A model generated the notes under the pieces. That model saw nothing but the letters and a program-made list of their open reading frames with translations, was not told the origin of the DNA and searched no databases. Positions 42,847-51,804 of a stretch of 64,000 bases of DNA are shown piece by piece (positions within the stretch are counted from its first letter, which is position 1; every line of letters starts with the position of its first letter). This DNA comes from G963663525 sp963663525 (GTDB lineage: Bacteria; Myxococcota_A; SURF-8; G963663525), in assembly GCA_963663525.2 (NCBI GenBank), contig CAXXHC010000003.1, positions 1,612,001 through 1,676,000 of the forward strand, given 5' to 3'. Position numbers and translations under genes: made by a program.

Positions 42847-44706
42847 TCATCGGTTTCCTTTGTGCCAGCCCCCAATCCGCTTCTCAGCCAACTCCAGATA
42901 ATCCGAACTCAAATCAAGGCCGACATAGTTTCGACCGAGCTGCAATGCCACCATGCCGGTGGTGCCGGAACCGGAGAACGGATCAAGAACGACTGCTCTA
43001 CCAGAGGCATCGTTTTTCTTGCAGGAGCAGCCGGGAGTCCATCCCTTCATTATCGGCGGATTTTCTTTCATCCATCTGTCGAGTGCCCCGTGTGATAGCC
43101 CGGTTGTATCCATCCCGTGTTCGTGAAAAATTCCACCAGACCGGAAATCTACCCCTGCCTGACGATCCACGTCATTTGGTCGGGGAGGTCGTTCCACGAC
43201 TCGTTTCCAGGGGGCACCACAGGTAGGACAGACACCATAATCCGAGGTGCCTGCCAGTATCATCAGTTCCGGCAGTTCAGGAGGGAATACGGCAAAATGG
43301 GTTCCTGAACGAGGTCGGGTGTTGATCGTCCACACCGACCGTCGAAATTTGCCTATCAGGGCAGCCTTTCCGTTTCGAGATTTGGCTTTCCTGTTGGCAT
43401 CAGCGTTGTTCCAGGGTTCCAGCACCCCGTACTGGTCGTAATAGTAACTGGGGGATTTGCTCAGCAGAAAAATGTATTCGTGGGCATTGGTGGGGCGGTC
43501 GAGAATGCTGGTCGGTTGGGCATTGCCTTTATGCCAAATGACATCAGCCCTGAGGTACCATCCATCTTCCTGCAAAGCCAGGGCGACCCGCCAAGGCATG
43601 CCCATCAAGTTGTTTTTACCGAGGTTTTCCAAAATGGCTGACTTGCGACCATTTTGATCCCGGCTCCGGGCTATGGTGGTCGAGTAGCAATCCCCGATAT
43701 TAAGCCAAACGGTACCATCGTCCCTGAGCACCCGCCGGATTTCATGGAAAACCTCGACGAGATGGTCAACGTACAGTTGTGGCGACTGTTCCTGTCCCAT
43801 ATGGCCAGACCATGCCCCACATCGTTTGCAGGTGGCATTGTTTTCCAGACGACGATTGCCCATCGTCACGGATGATTTGTTCGGACTGATCGACTCCCAT
43901 TCGTGTTCACAATCGGGCGATCCACCGAAAACAACCGGCAGTGTGCCGAAATCCCGAAGTCCCCAATATGGTGGGGAAGTGCATACAAGATGGACGGACT
44001 GGTCGGGCAGTTCCTTTAGGCTATCGAGAACGTGCTGGCCGTAGATGAGTTTGTAAGCCGGATGGTCAGCCCGACACGGGCTGTTTTTCCGAATCCGTTG
44101 TTTGGCAGCCGACCGTTGCTTTCGATGCATGATGAGGGCTTGGTCGACACGGAGCTTGTGTTCCGTGACGATGTCGAGAACTTCCCCACGTTGTCCTTCC
44201 GGGAGCTTCGATAACTTGACTGCCTCCGGCATGGAACGGATTGTGCCGTAGCTCATGGCCGTGAAAACTTCGGGTGCCCGGTCTTTGATTTTGACGGCCT
44301 GCCTGACGGTCTGGCCAGATATACCGACCCTTTTACCGGCCCGTTCAGGTGCTTCACCGTTGGTTCTAGGTCGGCTCTTACCCTCCTGCAAATTTTCAGG
44401 AGGGTCGGATTTTCCCGCCAACATACGTTGCCTGGCCAGTTCCTGTTCGGCAGGCAATAGGACTGCGGCTACGGCTGCCTTTTGGGCAGTATTCAGATGC
44501 CTTCTGGTCAGATTCAGGCTGACCACGTAGGCCAGAGCTTCGTCATCCGTGCCGGTGAACTCCTCGAATCTAGGCTCGACACCGGCCAGTTCACAAGCTC
44601 GGTATCGGTTCCGACTGTGCGTCTTCAGCCGAAATTGGACACTTAGGGGTCGTTTTGAATGTGAGAGCGGTTGAGCCCGGCTTGTAAATTTAGTACTTGT
44701 TTCCAT
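42847..44706 (-). pseudogene. ParB-like domain fused to DNA methyltransferase, 5' truncated by IS3 copy 2
   Basis: Native sequence runs 44615 to 42847; the frame continues into IS3, where an ATG at 44706 could produce a chimera. The native part begins in the ParB arginine motif ('RNRYRACELAGVEPRF'), followed by ParB-type helices ('LNLTRRHLNTAQKAAVAAVLL', 'GISGQTVRQAVKI'). The methyltransferase half has TSPPYWGL, 'GMPWRVALALQEDGWYLRADVIWHKG', zinc-type Cys pairs ('CKRC', 'CPTC', 'CSC') and 'DPFSGSGTTGMVAL'. ParB-methyltransferase fusions are known on phages and plasmids. The missing N-terminus contains the ParB nuclease motif I, so that activity is probably lost. Confidence 0.82.
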
Positions 44707-44716
44707 CGTTGTTTTG

Positions 44717-44838
44717 GGTTTATCGCTTTCTTGGAACAACGGACAGGGGATAAAGGGACGACGGAGCATGAAGCTCCGCCTGTCCGCCGTTCACCCACCG
44801 TGGCGCTCGGGTCGCTCCCCAGCGTTGCCCTATCCTCC
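44717..44838 (+). ncRNA. Shared structured IS element, IS3 copy 2 (candidate RNA)
   Basis: Starts GGTTTATCGCTTTCTTGG and ends CCCTATCCTCC. Helices: AACGGACAGG with CCTGTCCG-CC-GTT, enclosing GGATAAAGGG and hairpin CGGAGC-ATGAA-GCTCCG; then the conserved 3' hairpin GGCGCTCGGGTCGC...CCCCAGCGTTGCC. GGATA-GGG can pair with terminal CCCTATCC. Antisense to orfB and ending 8 bp from its stop. Confidence 0.62.
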
Positions 44839-44846
44839 AGGCAGGT

Positions 44847-45932
44847 TCAATCAGCATAACTTGTTTCTCCTTTACCGACAAGCAGATCCGCTTTTTCCGT
44901 CCGAGACAACACCCCGAAATACTTCCAGTAGGGATGATCGTCGGCCATTTTCCGAATCGGTTCGACCGGCAGCTTCAGGTCGATACCGGACTGGTTCTTG
45001 GCTTTGCGGCGGGTTATGGACCGCTCTTTCAGCTCTGCCCTGGCCTTCAGGATGGTCTCCCGGCGTCCGAAGTACACGTCTGCCGGGGTCACGTTCCCCA
45101 GGGCTTCGTGGACACGTTCGTGATTGTAGTAATCGACGAAGACTTCCATGAAACGCACGAACTCGTCCGGTGTCGTGAACACCAACAGACTGCCGTCGAT
45201 CTTCAGCGTCAGGTGATATCGCTCGATCTTGCCGTTGGTCTGGGGATGATACGGCGCGGCATAGATGTGCCGGATGCCCCAGAAATCAAGGTAGTCGTTG
45301 AGCGCCGCTCCCACGTAGCCGGAGCCGTTGTCGGACAGGAAACGCGGCTTCTTGTCGTTTTCTTCGATTCCGGCGAAAGCCAGGGCCGCCTCCACCACGT
45401 CCGAGATCGACTCCCCCGTCATGTCTTGCGACAAGTGCCAGGCGAGGATGAAACGGGACACGTCGTCCAGCACCGAGATCAGGAAATAGAAACCCCAGCC
45501 GACGATCTTGATGTACGTGATGTCGCTCTGCCATTGCTCGTTCACCCGTTTGGGCTTCGTATGATATTCTTTGGCAGCCTTCTTTTCGACGATGTGGGGT
45601 TTGATCAGACCCGCCGCCTTCAGGATTCGGTACACGCTGGATTCGCTGATGTAGAACCGACCGCTGTCCGTGATCCGAACCGCCAACTCCCGGCTGCTCA
45701 ACGGAGGAAACGCTCGTGCCTGCTCCAGTACGTGTTCCCGCTCCGAATCCAACAGGCGGTTCCATCCCGGCGACCCACGTCCTTTATGCTCCAGGCCGGT
45801 CTTCCCCTCCCGGCGAACCCGCTTTCTCCAAGTGTAGTACGTCGAGCGGGACACTCCCATGGACTTCAGTAACTTCTTCTTGTTGGGACTCCTCTCCACC
45901 TCGGTCAAAATCGCAAGCTTCTGCTCCATCAT
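44847..45932 (-). CDS. IS3-family OrfB transposase (copy 2)
   Basis: 361 aa, same translated sequence as copy 1 (34696-35781), with the Asp-Asp-Glu core in 'QSDITYI', 'LSDNGSGY' and 'GKIERYH'. Probably produced mainly as an OrfAB fusion by -1 slippage at the A8 run near the orfA end. Confidence 0.94.
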   Translation of the reverse strand: MMEQKLAILTEVERSPNKKKLLKSMGVSRSTYYTWRKRVRREGKTGLEHKGRGSPGWNRLLDSEREHVLEQARAFPPLSSRELAVRITDSGRFYISESSVYRILKAAGLIKPHIVEKKAAKEYHTKPKRVNEQWQSDITYIKIVGWGFYFLISVLDDVSRFILAWHLSQDMTGESISDVVEAALAFAGIEENDKKPRFLSDNGSGYVGAALNDYLDFWGIRHIYAAPYHPQTNGKIERYHLTLKIDGSLLVFTTPDEFVRFMEVFVDYYNHERVHEALGNVTPADVYFGRRETILKARAELKERSITRRKAKNQSGIDLKLPVEPIRKMADDHPYWKYFGVLSRTEKADLLVGKGETSYAD

Positions 45933-45964
45933 GAGATGCTCCTTTCCTTGCCTCTCGTAGAGTT

Positions 45965-46354
45965 TCAGCTCACAATTTTTTTTAAACCATGGTTCTCGAT
46001 CGCCAGTTCTGCAACCAGCTCTTTGAGCCGAGCATTCTCACGTTTGAGGCCGTCCACCTCATCCCTGCTGGCATCCCGGCGAGTATCCCCCGACAGTCGG
46101 GCCTTGCCCGCCTCCATGAAGTCCTTCAGCCACTTGTAATAGACGTTGGAATGAAGGCCTTCCCGGCGGCACAGATCCACCACGGACAACTCGCCTCGCA
46201 GACCTTCCATCACGATGCGGATTTTTTCCTCGGCGGTGTACCGGCGACGGGTTTTGCGTCGGACCTTACGGATGAAATCCTCGCCCGATCCATCCTCACG
46301 GGTACCGGCTTTCGGTTGTTTCGAAGCTTGGCGTTTTTTCGGATTCTCACTCAT
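45965..46354 (-). CDS. IS3-family OrfA (copy 2)
   Basis: 129 aa, same as copy 1 (34274-34663): helix-turn-helix followed by a leucine-zipper-like helix, ending in the A8 slippery run before its stop. Confidence 0.92.
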   Translation of the reverse strand: MSENPKKRQASKQPKAGTREDGSGEDFIRKVRRKTRRRYTAEEKIRIVMEGLRGELSVVDLCRREGLHSNVYYKWLKDFMEAGKARLSGDTRRDASRDEVDGLKRENARLKELVAELAIENHGLKKIVS

Positions 46355-46453
46355 GACTCGCTCCTTCCTCCGGTCATTCTGCCGGATCTTGGGAGCCGGA
46401 ATCAACTCCATCTACACATTAACTCCGTGTCCAAGTTTCCCAGACGATAAGCA

Positions 46454-47172
46454 TCGGGGGCGGCGGGGGCTTTGTACTTGCCCCGGCCACCGGCTTCTTC
46501 CCACTTCTTCCGTCGTTCCTTGAGGATACGTTCCAGCAGCACGGAAGCCGGTTCGTAGTCCCGGCTTTCAGCCTTGGCCAGCTCGGCTTCGGTGGGCACC
46601 AACCGACCCTCGACGGCGGATTTCAGCACACTGGCCCGGTACCGTTTCAGGTTGGCCTTCACCCGTTCCAGGGCTTCCACGGCCTTGTCCAGCCGGGAGA
46701 AGTAGTTCTCGATGGCTTCCACGATCCGGTGCTGTTCGGGGAGGGGTGGGATAAGCAGAGGAATTTTCCTCATTGGTTTTTGTGGAAGTTTGGCTCGGGT
46801 GGTTCCACTAACAAAGGGTCTGTAATCGACAATGTTCAGTTGGTGCATCAGGAACGAGTTCGGGATGAGTCCCAAAGCTCTGAGCACATGAGCATGGTTA
46901 TTCACCCATGATTTTCCCCGAATCATGTAGGCAACTGGCTTGGAACTGTCGAAAAAGGGAGCCCCATCTTCACCAAGCAGAATCAGTTCTTCGTCGAACA
47001 AGTAATCGTCAATCCATCCCACCTGACCGGTTGCCCCGTAATATGGCACGTTGCCTTTCCGGTTGGCTCTTTCTTTGGCATTGATAGGGATTCGTTGACT
47101 GTCTAATACCTCGATAACATCTTCAAGATGGGCAGCTTCCCACCCTTTGATTGGAACTTCAATTAAACTCAT
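46454..47172 (-). pseudogene. hsdS: Type I restriction specificity subunit HsdS, 3' half removed by IS3 copy 2
   Basis: About 240 native residues from the ATG at 47172, then about 17 from the IS before a stop at 46402. One target-recognition domain ('VPYYGATGQVGWIDDYLFDEELILLGEDGAPF', ending 'PLLIPPLPEQHRIVEAIENYFSRLDKAVEALERVKANLKRYRASVL', the conserved spacer helix) is retained, but the second domain and repeat (another 150-200 residues in a full HsdS) are missing. Follows rhuM by 12 bp. Whether the half-subunit still works as a dimer is unknown. Confidence 0.85.
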
Positions 47173-47184
47173 GCCACCAATGCC

Positions 47185-48267
47185 TCATTCATCATCGTTG
47201 TCCCGTTTTCGTTTCTGTTTTTTCTCAAGCTGTTTCATATCCTTTACGGCTTCGATGAAATGCTTCTCGACAGTTGAGGGTTGGTCCAACGTCAAGGCAC
47301 GGTAACGTCTGAATTCTTCTCTGGCTTTTTGAATAGCAGCCTCGTGTCTGACCGTTCCGGCATGGGTCAAAATTTCACGGTCGGTGATACGGAGAAAGTC
47401 ATCCAGCTTCTCAATCCAGTCGACCATGGTCATGGGCCGTCGGTTCAAAGCCTGCAATTCGGCAAAATCCAGATACATGGTGACGATACGGTTCAGAGTG
47501 TCCAGTTCCTTTTCATCAAGGTAATTCTTGGCAATCTCTGCATCGGCCTGCCTGGGCTTGTCACCACTGAACGAGGTCAACCCCATGTAAAGTTCATCGG
47601 CATTTGCCCGGTTTGCTATGACTTCAGCAGCCGTGTTTCCATGGGCGGCATAGTGCATTTTGTTTTGAACCGTGGCAAAGAATTTCCGAGAGGACTCGGT
47701 TCTTGAGTCGTAGTCGATACTAAGGGCATAAATGTCTAGCACCTTGCTCCAAAACAGCTTTTCCGACGAACGAATATCCCGAATCCGGGCCAGCAATTCG
47801 TCAAAGTAGTTGCCGCTACCCTGACGTTTCAGCCGTTCGTCATCCATCGTGAAGCCTTTGACAAGGTACTCCCGTAACCTGCCAGTCGCCCATTTTCTAA
47901 ACTGCACTCCCCGGTGAGATTTCACCCGGTAGCCCACAGAGATGATTACGTCCAAGTTGAAGTAGTCCACCTGGTAGGTTTTTCCATCGGCGGCAGTTGT
48001 TGCAAAATTTGCAACAACTGAATCTTTCACCAGTTCCCCTTCTTCAAAAATATTGGAAATATGTCGTGAAATCACAGACTTGTCCCGTTGAAACAGATCT
48101 GCCATCAGATTAAGAGAAAGCCAGACGGTTTCGTCCGTCAACCGAACTTCGATACGGCTTTGACCATCTTCGGTCTGGTACATGAGGATTTCCGAAGGAT
48201 TTTGCCCCTCGACAGTCACCGCACCCGATACTTTGTTCAGGTCGGCTTTCTTCTTGTTTTTCGTCAT
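47185..48267 (-). CDS. rhuM: RhuM-family protein
   Basis: 360 aa. 'VRLTDETVWLSLNLMADLFQRDKSVISRHISNIFEEGEL' and 'YFNLDVIISVGYRVKSHRGVQFRKWATGRLREYL' are the hallmark blocks of virulence protein RhuM (Salmonella SPI-3 homologue), whose function is unknown. C-terminal half has 'YLDEKELDTLNRIVTMYLDFAELQ' and ends in a Lys-rich tail. RhuM genes often sit inside type I restriction loci, as here between hsdR and hsdS. Confidence 0.9.
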   Translation of the reverse strand: MTKNKKKADLNKVSGAVTVEGQNPSEILMYQTEDGQSRIEVRLTDETVWLSLNLMADLFQRDKSVISRHISNIFEEGELVKDSVVANFATTAADGKTYQVDYFNLDVIISVGYRVKSHRGVQFRKWATGRLREYLVKGFTMDDERLKRQGSGNYFDELLARIRDIRSSEKLFWSKVLDIYALSIDYDSRTESSRKFFATVQNKMHYAAHGNTAAEVIANRANADELYMGLTSFSGDKPRQADAEIAKNYLDEKELDTLNRIVTMYLDFAELQALNRRPMTMVDWIEKLDDFLRITDREILTHAGTVRHEAAIQKAREEFRRYRALTLDQPSTVEKHFIEAVKDMKQLEKKQKRKRDNDDE

Positions 48268-48561
48268 GTTTTTCTTCTCATGCAGCCAAAGCCGTATTCA
48301 CCATCATTGTCTTCTCTACATCCGACTTGCCATCATGGATTGTGATTCCAAGAGCATTTTGCTTTACAATCAAACCGTTTTCCAGCACCATATCTCTCGT
48401 ACCCCCCCCGGAAGATAGTATCTCCGGGCCAATGCCCCGCAAGGGGCGTTTCTTCTTTTATGTCAGTAACAGTGCATCTGCCATCGTCGTTCCTACAAAA
48501 ACCATGAGGTTGCCCCCATCAGAACGAAGTGGTCTCAATTTGCGACCACCTCGGTTTCCCC
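48268..48561 (-). other. hsdR-rhuM gap with two possible small reading frames
   Basis: Two short minus-strand frames are present. A 35-codon frame overlaps the hsdR stop (ATGA at about 48564) and ends near 48463 ('MRGNRGGRKLRPLRSDGGN...'). A 37-codon frame (48391-48278, 'MVLENGLIVKQNALGITIHD...') ends 11 bp before the rhuM start. Neither is recognised. A hairpin GCCCCGCAAGGGGC at about 48435 is followed by T-rich sequence on the plus strand. No hsdM remnant is visible. Confidence 0.4.
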
Positions 48562-51411
48562 TCATGCCACCAATGCCTCATTCAGCTCTTTCAACAATTC
48601 ACCCAACTCCTGCCCGAACACCTGAGAAGCCCGACCCAGGCCACCGGCCTCGGCAAAGGGTGCATAATCGAAATCATCAACTTCCATTTCCCAACTACTG
48701 GCAATATGGTCCCGGATCATCGTCAGCCACCGGGTCTGTTCGTCGGTAAACGTCCGGCCTGCCGTCTGCTGCTGGGCCAGCCAGTTGTCGAACCGTTCCT
48801 TCACATGCTCACTCACCGGCTCCAACACCGGTTCCTGCTTCAAGGCAAATTTCACCAACGACACCAGATCCACCAACTGCCTCCGACCACTGGCCCCACG
48901 GACACGGGATTTCTCCATCGTCTCGTAGGCTCTCCACAACAAATCCGGTGTCCACGAACGGGGCGGAGCCTTGATGGCTTCGGCCAGACCCTTGATGTCG
49001 GTGAAGGTCAGTCTTCGTCTGTGAGGCTGGGCATAGAAAAATTGCAGGGCGTCGATTTCGTCCCGGTTCTCGGCCAGGAAGGTTTCGAAATCCAGCACCA
49101 GAGCCTTGGCCTTCTCCTTGGCTTCCTCACTCACCCCGGCATAGAGGACGTGATCGACACTGACTTCATCGATCAATTGCTCGAACTTCTGCTTCAACTC
49201 CAGGATGGTGTTCCTGAGCTTCGGATTGGCTGCCAGAGGTTTGGCAGCTTCCTTCTTCAACTCTTCGGCCACGGCCTTGACCTGAGCCTCGGTAGGCTCG
49301 GCATCCTCCGGCAGGTGGTTCACTTCCCGTGCCTTCTCGATCTGAACATCTGGATCAACGGCATCCACCAGGGCACGGGCAATCTTTTTTAAGGGGACAC
49401 CCTCGGTGGTCTTCCGAACCAGCTCCTGATCGTCCACCGAAAACTTCTTCTCCAGCCGGGACAACCGGGAAGCCAGAGACGACAGCACATCCGGGTCGGT
49501 GCCACCGGCGGCGACGTGGTTGAGTAGGGACTTCAGGGATTCGTACTTCTTCCGTTCCAGGGGATGGGTGTCACTGATTTCCATCTCCAGCTGACCCACA
49601 CAGTCCACGATGACGAAGTGGGTCTTGCCGTTCTTGGCATCGGGGGTCACGGCCTTCATGTCGGTCTGGCTTATCACCCGAACACCACGACCCTTCATCT
49701 GCTCGAACAGCCCCCGGCTCTTGACCGCCCTCATGAACATGACGATCTCGATGGGCTTGATGTCGGTGCCGGTGGCAATCATGTCCACCGTCACGGCAAT
49801 CCGGGGCTCGTATGAGTTTCGGAAATCCTGAATCAATTCCTTCGGCTTCTTGGCCGTGGTCTTGTAGGTGATTTTCTGGCAGAAGTCGTTACCCCGTTCG
49901 AACTCCTCCCGAACGATGTCCACGATGTCTTCGGCATGGGAATCGTCCTTGGCAAAGATGAGAGTCTTCGGGACTTCGGTTCTGCCAGGGAAAATCTCCG
50001 TATACAGCTTCTCCTTGAAGGTACGGATGACCGTCCGAATCTGGTCTTTGGCCACCACCTTCCGGTCGAGGTCACCGGCTGTGTACTCCACATCCTCGTC
50101 GGGAGTCTCCCACCGTTTGGCACGGGTGGAACGATCCCGGAAGGTCAACATCAGGTCGTCATTGGCCTCAATGGTGGAGCCCTGCTCGGTAATCTGGGTT
50201 TTGATCTGGTAGACATCGAAGTCCACGTTCACCCCGTCAGCCACGGCTTTGTCGTGGTCGTACTCCATCACCAGATTCTTGTTGAAGAATCCGAAGGTAT
50301 GCTTGGCCGGGGTGGCCGTCAGCCCCACCAGGAAAGCATCGAAGTATTCAAGCACCTGCCTCCACAGGCTGTAAATGGAACGGTGGCACTCATCCACCAC
50401 GATCAGGTCGAAGAACTCCGGGGGATAGGTTTGGTTGTACACCACCGGCATCGGCTCTTTACGGTCAGGGCCCTCAAAGGCACTTTCTTCCTCCAGGGCA
50501 GGGTCGAGGTCAGGCTCACCCTTCAGCATCGAATAGAGCCGTTGTATTGTGGTGATAGCTACTTTCGAGGAATCCCTGATGGAGTTCGATTGCAAGAGCT
50601 GAACGTTGTATAGCTCCGTGAACTTCTTGTTGTCGTCGGGCGTCCGGTATCCCTGGAATTCCTTCTCGGCCTGCTCACCCAGATTCTTCCTGTCAACCAG
50701 GAAGAGTGTCCGTCTGGCGCCGCTGAACTTGATGAGCCGATACAGGGCCGTGATGGCCATGATGGTCTTGCCGGAACCGGTGGCCATCTGGATCAACGAC
50801 CGGGGGTGGTTCTGCTTCAGACTCCGTTCAAGATTCCCGATAGCCGTGAACTGGTTGGGGAACAGGAACGACCGCTCCAATTCCGGCAGGGTCTGGAGAC
50901 GTGACCGGAACGTGGACGGTTTCGTGTCGTCGGCAGCCGTATGGGAGCCGGTGGACTTCACCCAGGCATCCAGGGTGTCGGCCTTCAACCATTCTGCAAC
51001 GGTTTCGGGTCGGTGAATCTGGAAGACCTCACGAGCCCGTGGCTCCGGGTCAAGACCGTTGGTGAAACGGGTTTCCTCTCCGTTGGCCTGATAGAGAAAC
51101 GGCAGAGGCCGCACGGGAACGGAGAGATTGGCCGGGAGCCCCTGACTGTATTTCTCGGCCTGACCTTCAACACCAGACAGGGTGAAGCCTTCTTTCTTGG
51201 CTTCCAGAACACCGACGGCTTTCTGGTCTACGAACAGCAGGTAGTCGGCAAAGCCGTAACCGGTTGCCATGACGAACTCACGAACCGCCACCCCCTGACC
51301 GGCATAGAGATTCATCTCTTTCCAGTCCTGTACCACCCAGCCGGATGCCTCCAACTGGGCATCGATTCTCACTCTGGCCTGGGCTTCCGGTTGTCTGGGG
51401 TAAGGTGTCAC
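48562..51411 (-). CDS. hsdR: Type I restriction enzyme HsdR subunit
   Basis: 949 aa with GTG start at 51411 and GGAGGG upstream. N-terminal PD-(D/E)xK nuclease: Asp56 in 'GYGFADYLLFVDQ' and Glu70-Ala-Lys72 in 'VGVLEAKKEG'. SF2 translocase: 'QMATGSGKTIMAITAL' (Walker A, about 209-215), 'VVDECHRSIYSLW' (DECH, about 339), 'VGLTATP', and 'AVTVDMIATGTDIKPIEIVMFMRAVKSRGLFEQMKGRGVR' (motifs V-VI). C-terminal EcoEI_R_C-like region binds the methylase. Needs HsdM and HsdS to act; HsdM is not in this window. Confidence 0.94.
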   Translation of the reverse strand: MTPYPRQPEAQARVRIDAQLEASGWVVQDWKEMNLYAGQGVAVREFVMATGYGFADYLLFVDQKAVGVLEAKKEGFTLSGVEGQAEKYSQGLPANLSVPVRPLPFLYQANGEETRFTNGLDPEPRAREVFQIHRPETVAEWLKADTLDAWVKSTGSHTAADDTKPSTFRSRLQTLPELERSFLFPNQFTAIGNLERSLKQNHPRSLIQMATGSGKTIMAITALYRLIKFSGARRTLFLVDRKNLGEQAEKEFQGYRTPDDNKKFTELYNVQLLQSNSIRDSSKVAITTIQRLYSMLKGEPDLDPALEEESAFEGPDRKEPMPVVYNQTYPPEFFDLIVVDECHRSIYSLWRQVLEYFDAFLVGLTATPAKHTFGFFNKNLVMEYDHDKAVADGVNVDFDVYQIKTQITEQGSTIEANDDLMLTFRDRSTRAKRWETPDEDVEYTAGDLDRKVVAKDQIRTVIRTFKEKLYTEIFPGRTEVPKTLIFAKDDSHAEDIVDIVREEFERGNDFCQKITYKTTAKKPKELIQDFRNSYEPRIAVTVDMIATGTDIKPIEIVMFMRAVKSRGLFEQMKGRGVRVISQTDMKAVTPDAKNGKTHFVIVDCVGQLEMEISDTHPLERKKYESLKSLLNHVAAGGTDPDVLSSLASRLSRLEKKFSVDDQELVRKTTEGVPLKKIARALVDAVDPDVQIEKAREVNHLPEDAEPTEAQVKAVAEELKKEAAKPLAANPKLRNTILELKQKFEQLIDEVSVDHVLYAGVSEEAKEKAKALVLDFETFLAENRDEIDALQFFYAQPHRRRLTFTDIKGLAEAIKAPPRSWTPDLLWRAYETMEKSRVRGASGRRQLVDLVSLVKFALKQEPVLEPVSEHVKERFDNWLAQQQTAGRTFTDEQTRWLTMIRDHIASSWEMEVDDFDYAPFAEAGGLGRASQVFGQELGELLKELNEALVA

Positions 51412-51804
51412 GAGTTCGAGTTCCCTCCGTTCTGCTGAATTCGAGATTCGGATTACCGGAGGAAAGGCTGGAGTCTACTTCAGGGTGTTTTAGTCAATCC
51501 GAGGGCATCCGTATCCAAAATCGTCCATAACAAGTGGCGGCATCATACTTCGTACACCGACCCCGGTCAACGTAATTGTTGTTGAGAATTCCATAGGTTA
51601 CGGTCAATTTCTGTCACATCGGGAAGCCTGTATCAGGAAAACAATAGCAAAATCGACCCCTTCCATCTTGGACTCTTTTTCCCTTCATTGGCATTTTCCG
51701 GCTTAGTTTCCCAAACTGATGGGTTGTTGGGGTACCGGCAGTGCAAGGTTCCGAAATGTTCGGATGGCATTGCCGGAGAAAACCAACAGAACAGGAGAAA
51801 GACC
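51412..51804. promoter_or_regulatory. Divergent regulatory region with third copy of the 42-bp repeat
   Basis: Lies between hsdR (leftward) and the 51805 operon (rightward). The repeat unit at 51693-51734 (minus strand) matches those at 41645 and 41739: TTTTCCGGCTTAGTTTC, then GGGTTGTTGGGGTA in gene orientation. It ends 70 bp before the ATG at 51805. The remainder shows no gene. Confidence 0.6.

Larger units (their letters stand above)
44616..46453 (-). mobile_element. IS3-family element, copy 2 (1838 bp, inverted)
   Basis: Inverted copy of 34175-36012 with identical length and ends. No target duplication: flanks are ...GGTTCCGAC on the left and TCGGGGG on the right of the plus strand. It cuts a ParB-methyltransferase gene at its right terminus and an hsdS gene at its left terminus. 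The two copies bound an 8.6-kb segment. Confidence 0.9.

Noticed and set aside
34175..46453. Composite transposon bounded by the IS3 pair
   Set aside because: No target duplication outside the pair, and the flanks cut four different genes; rearrangement is a better explanation.
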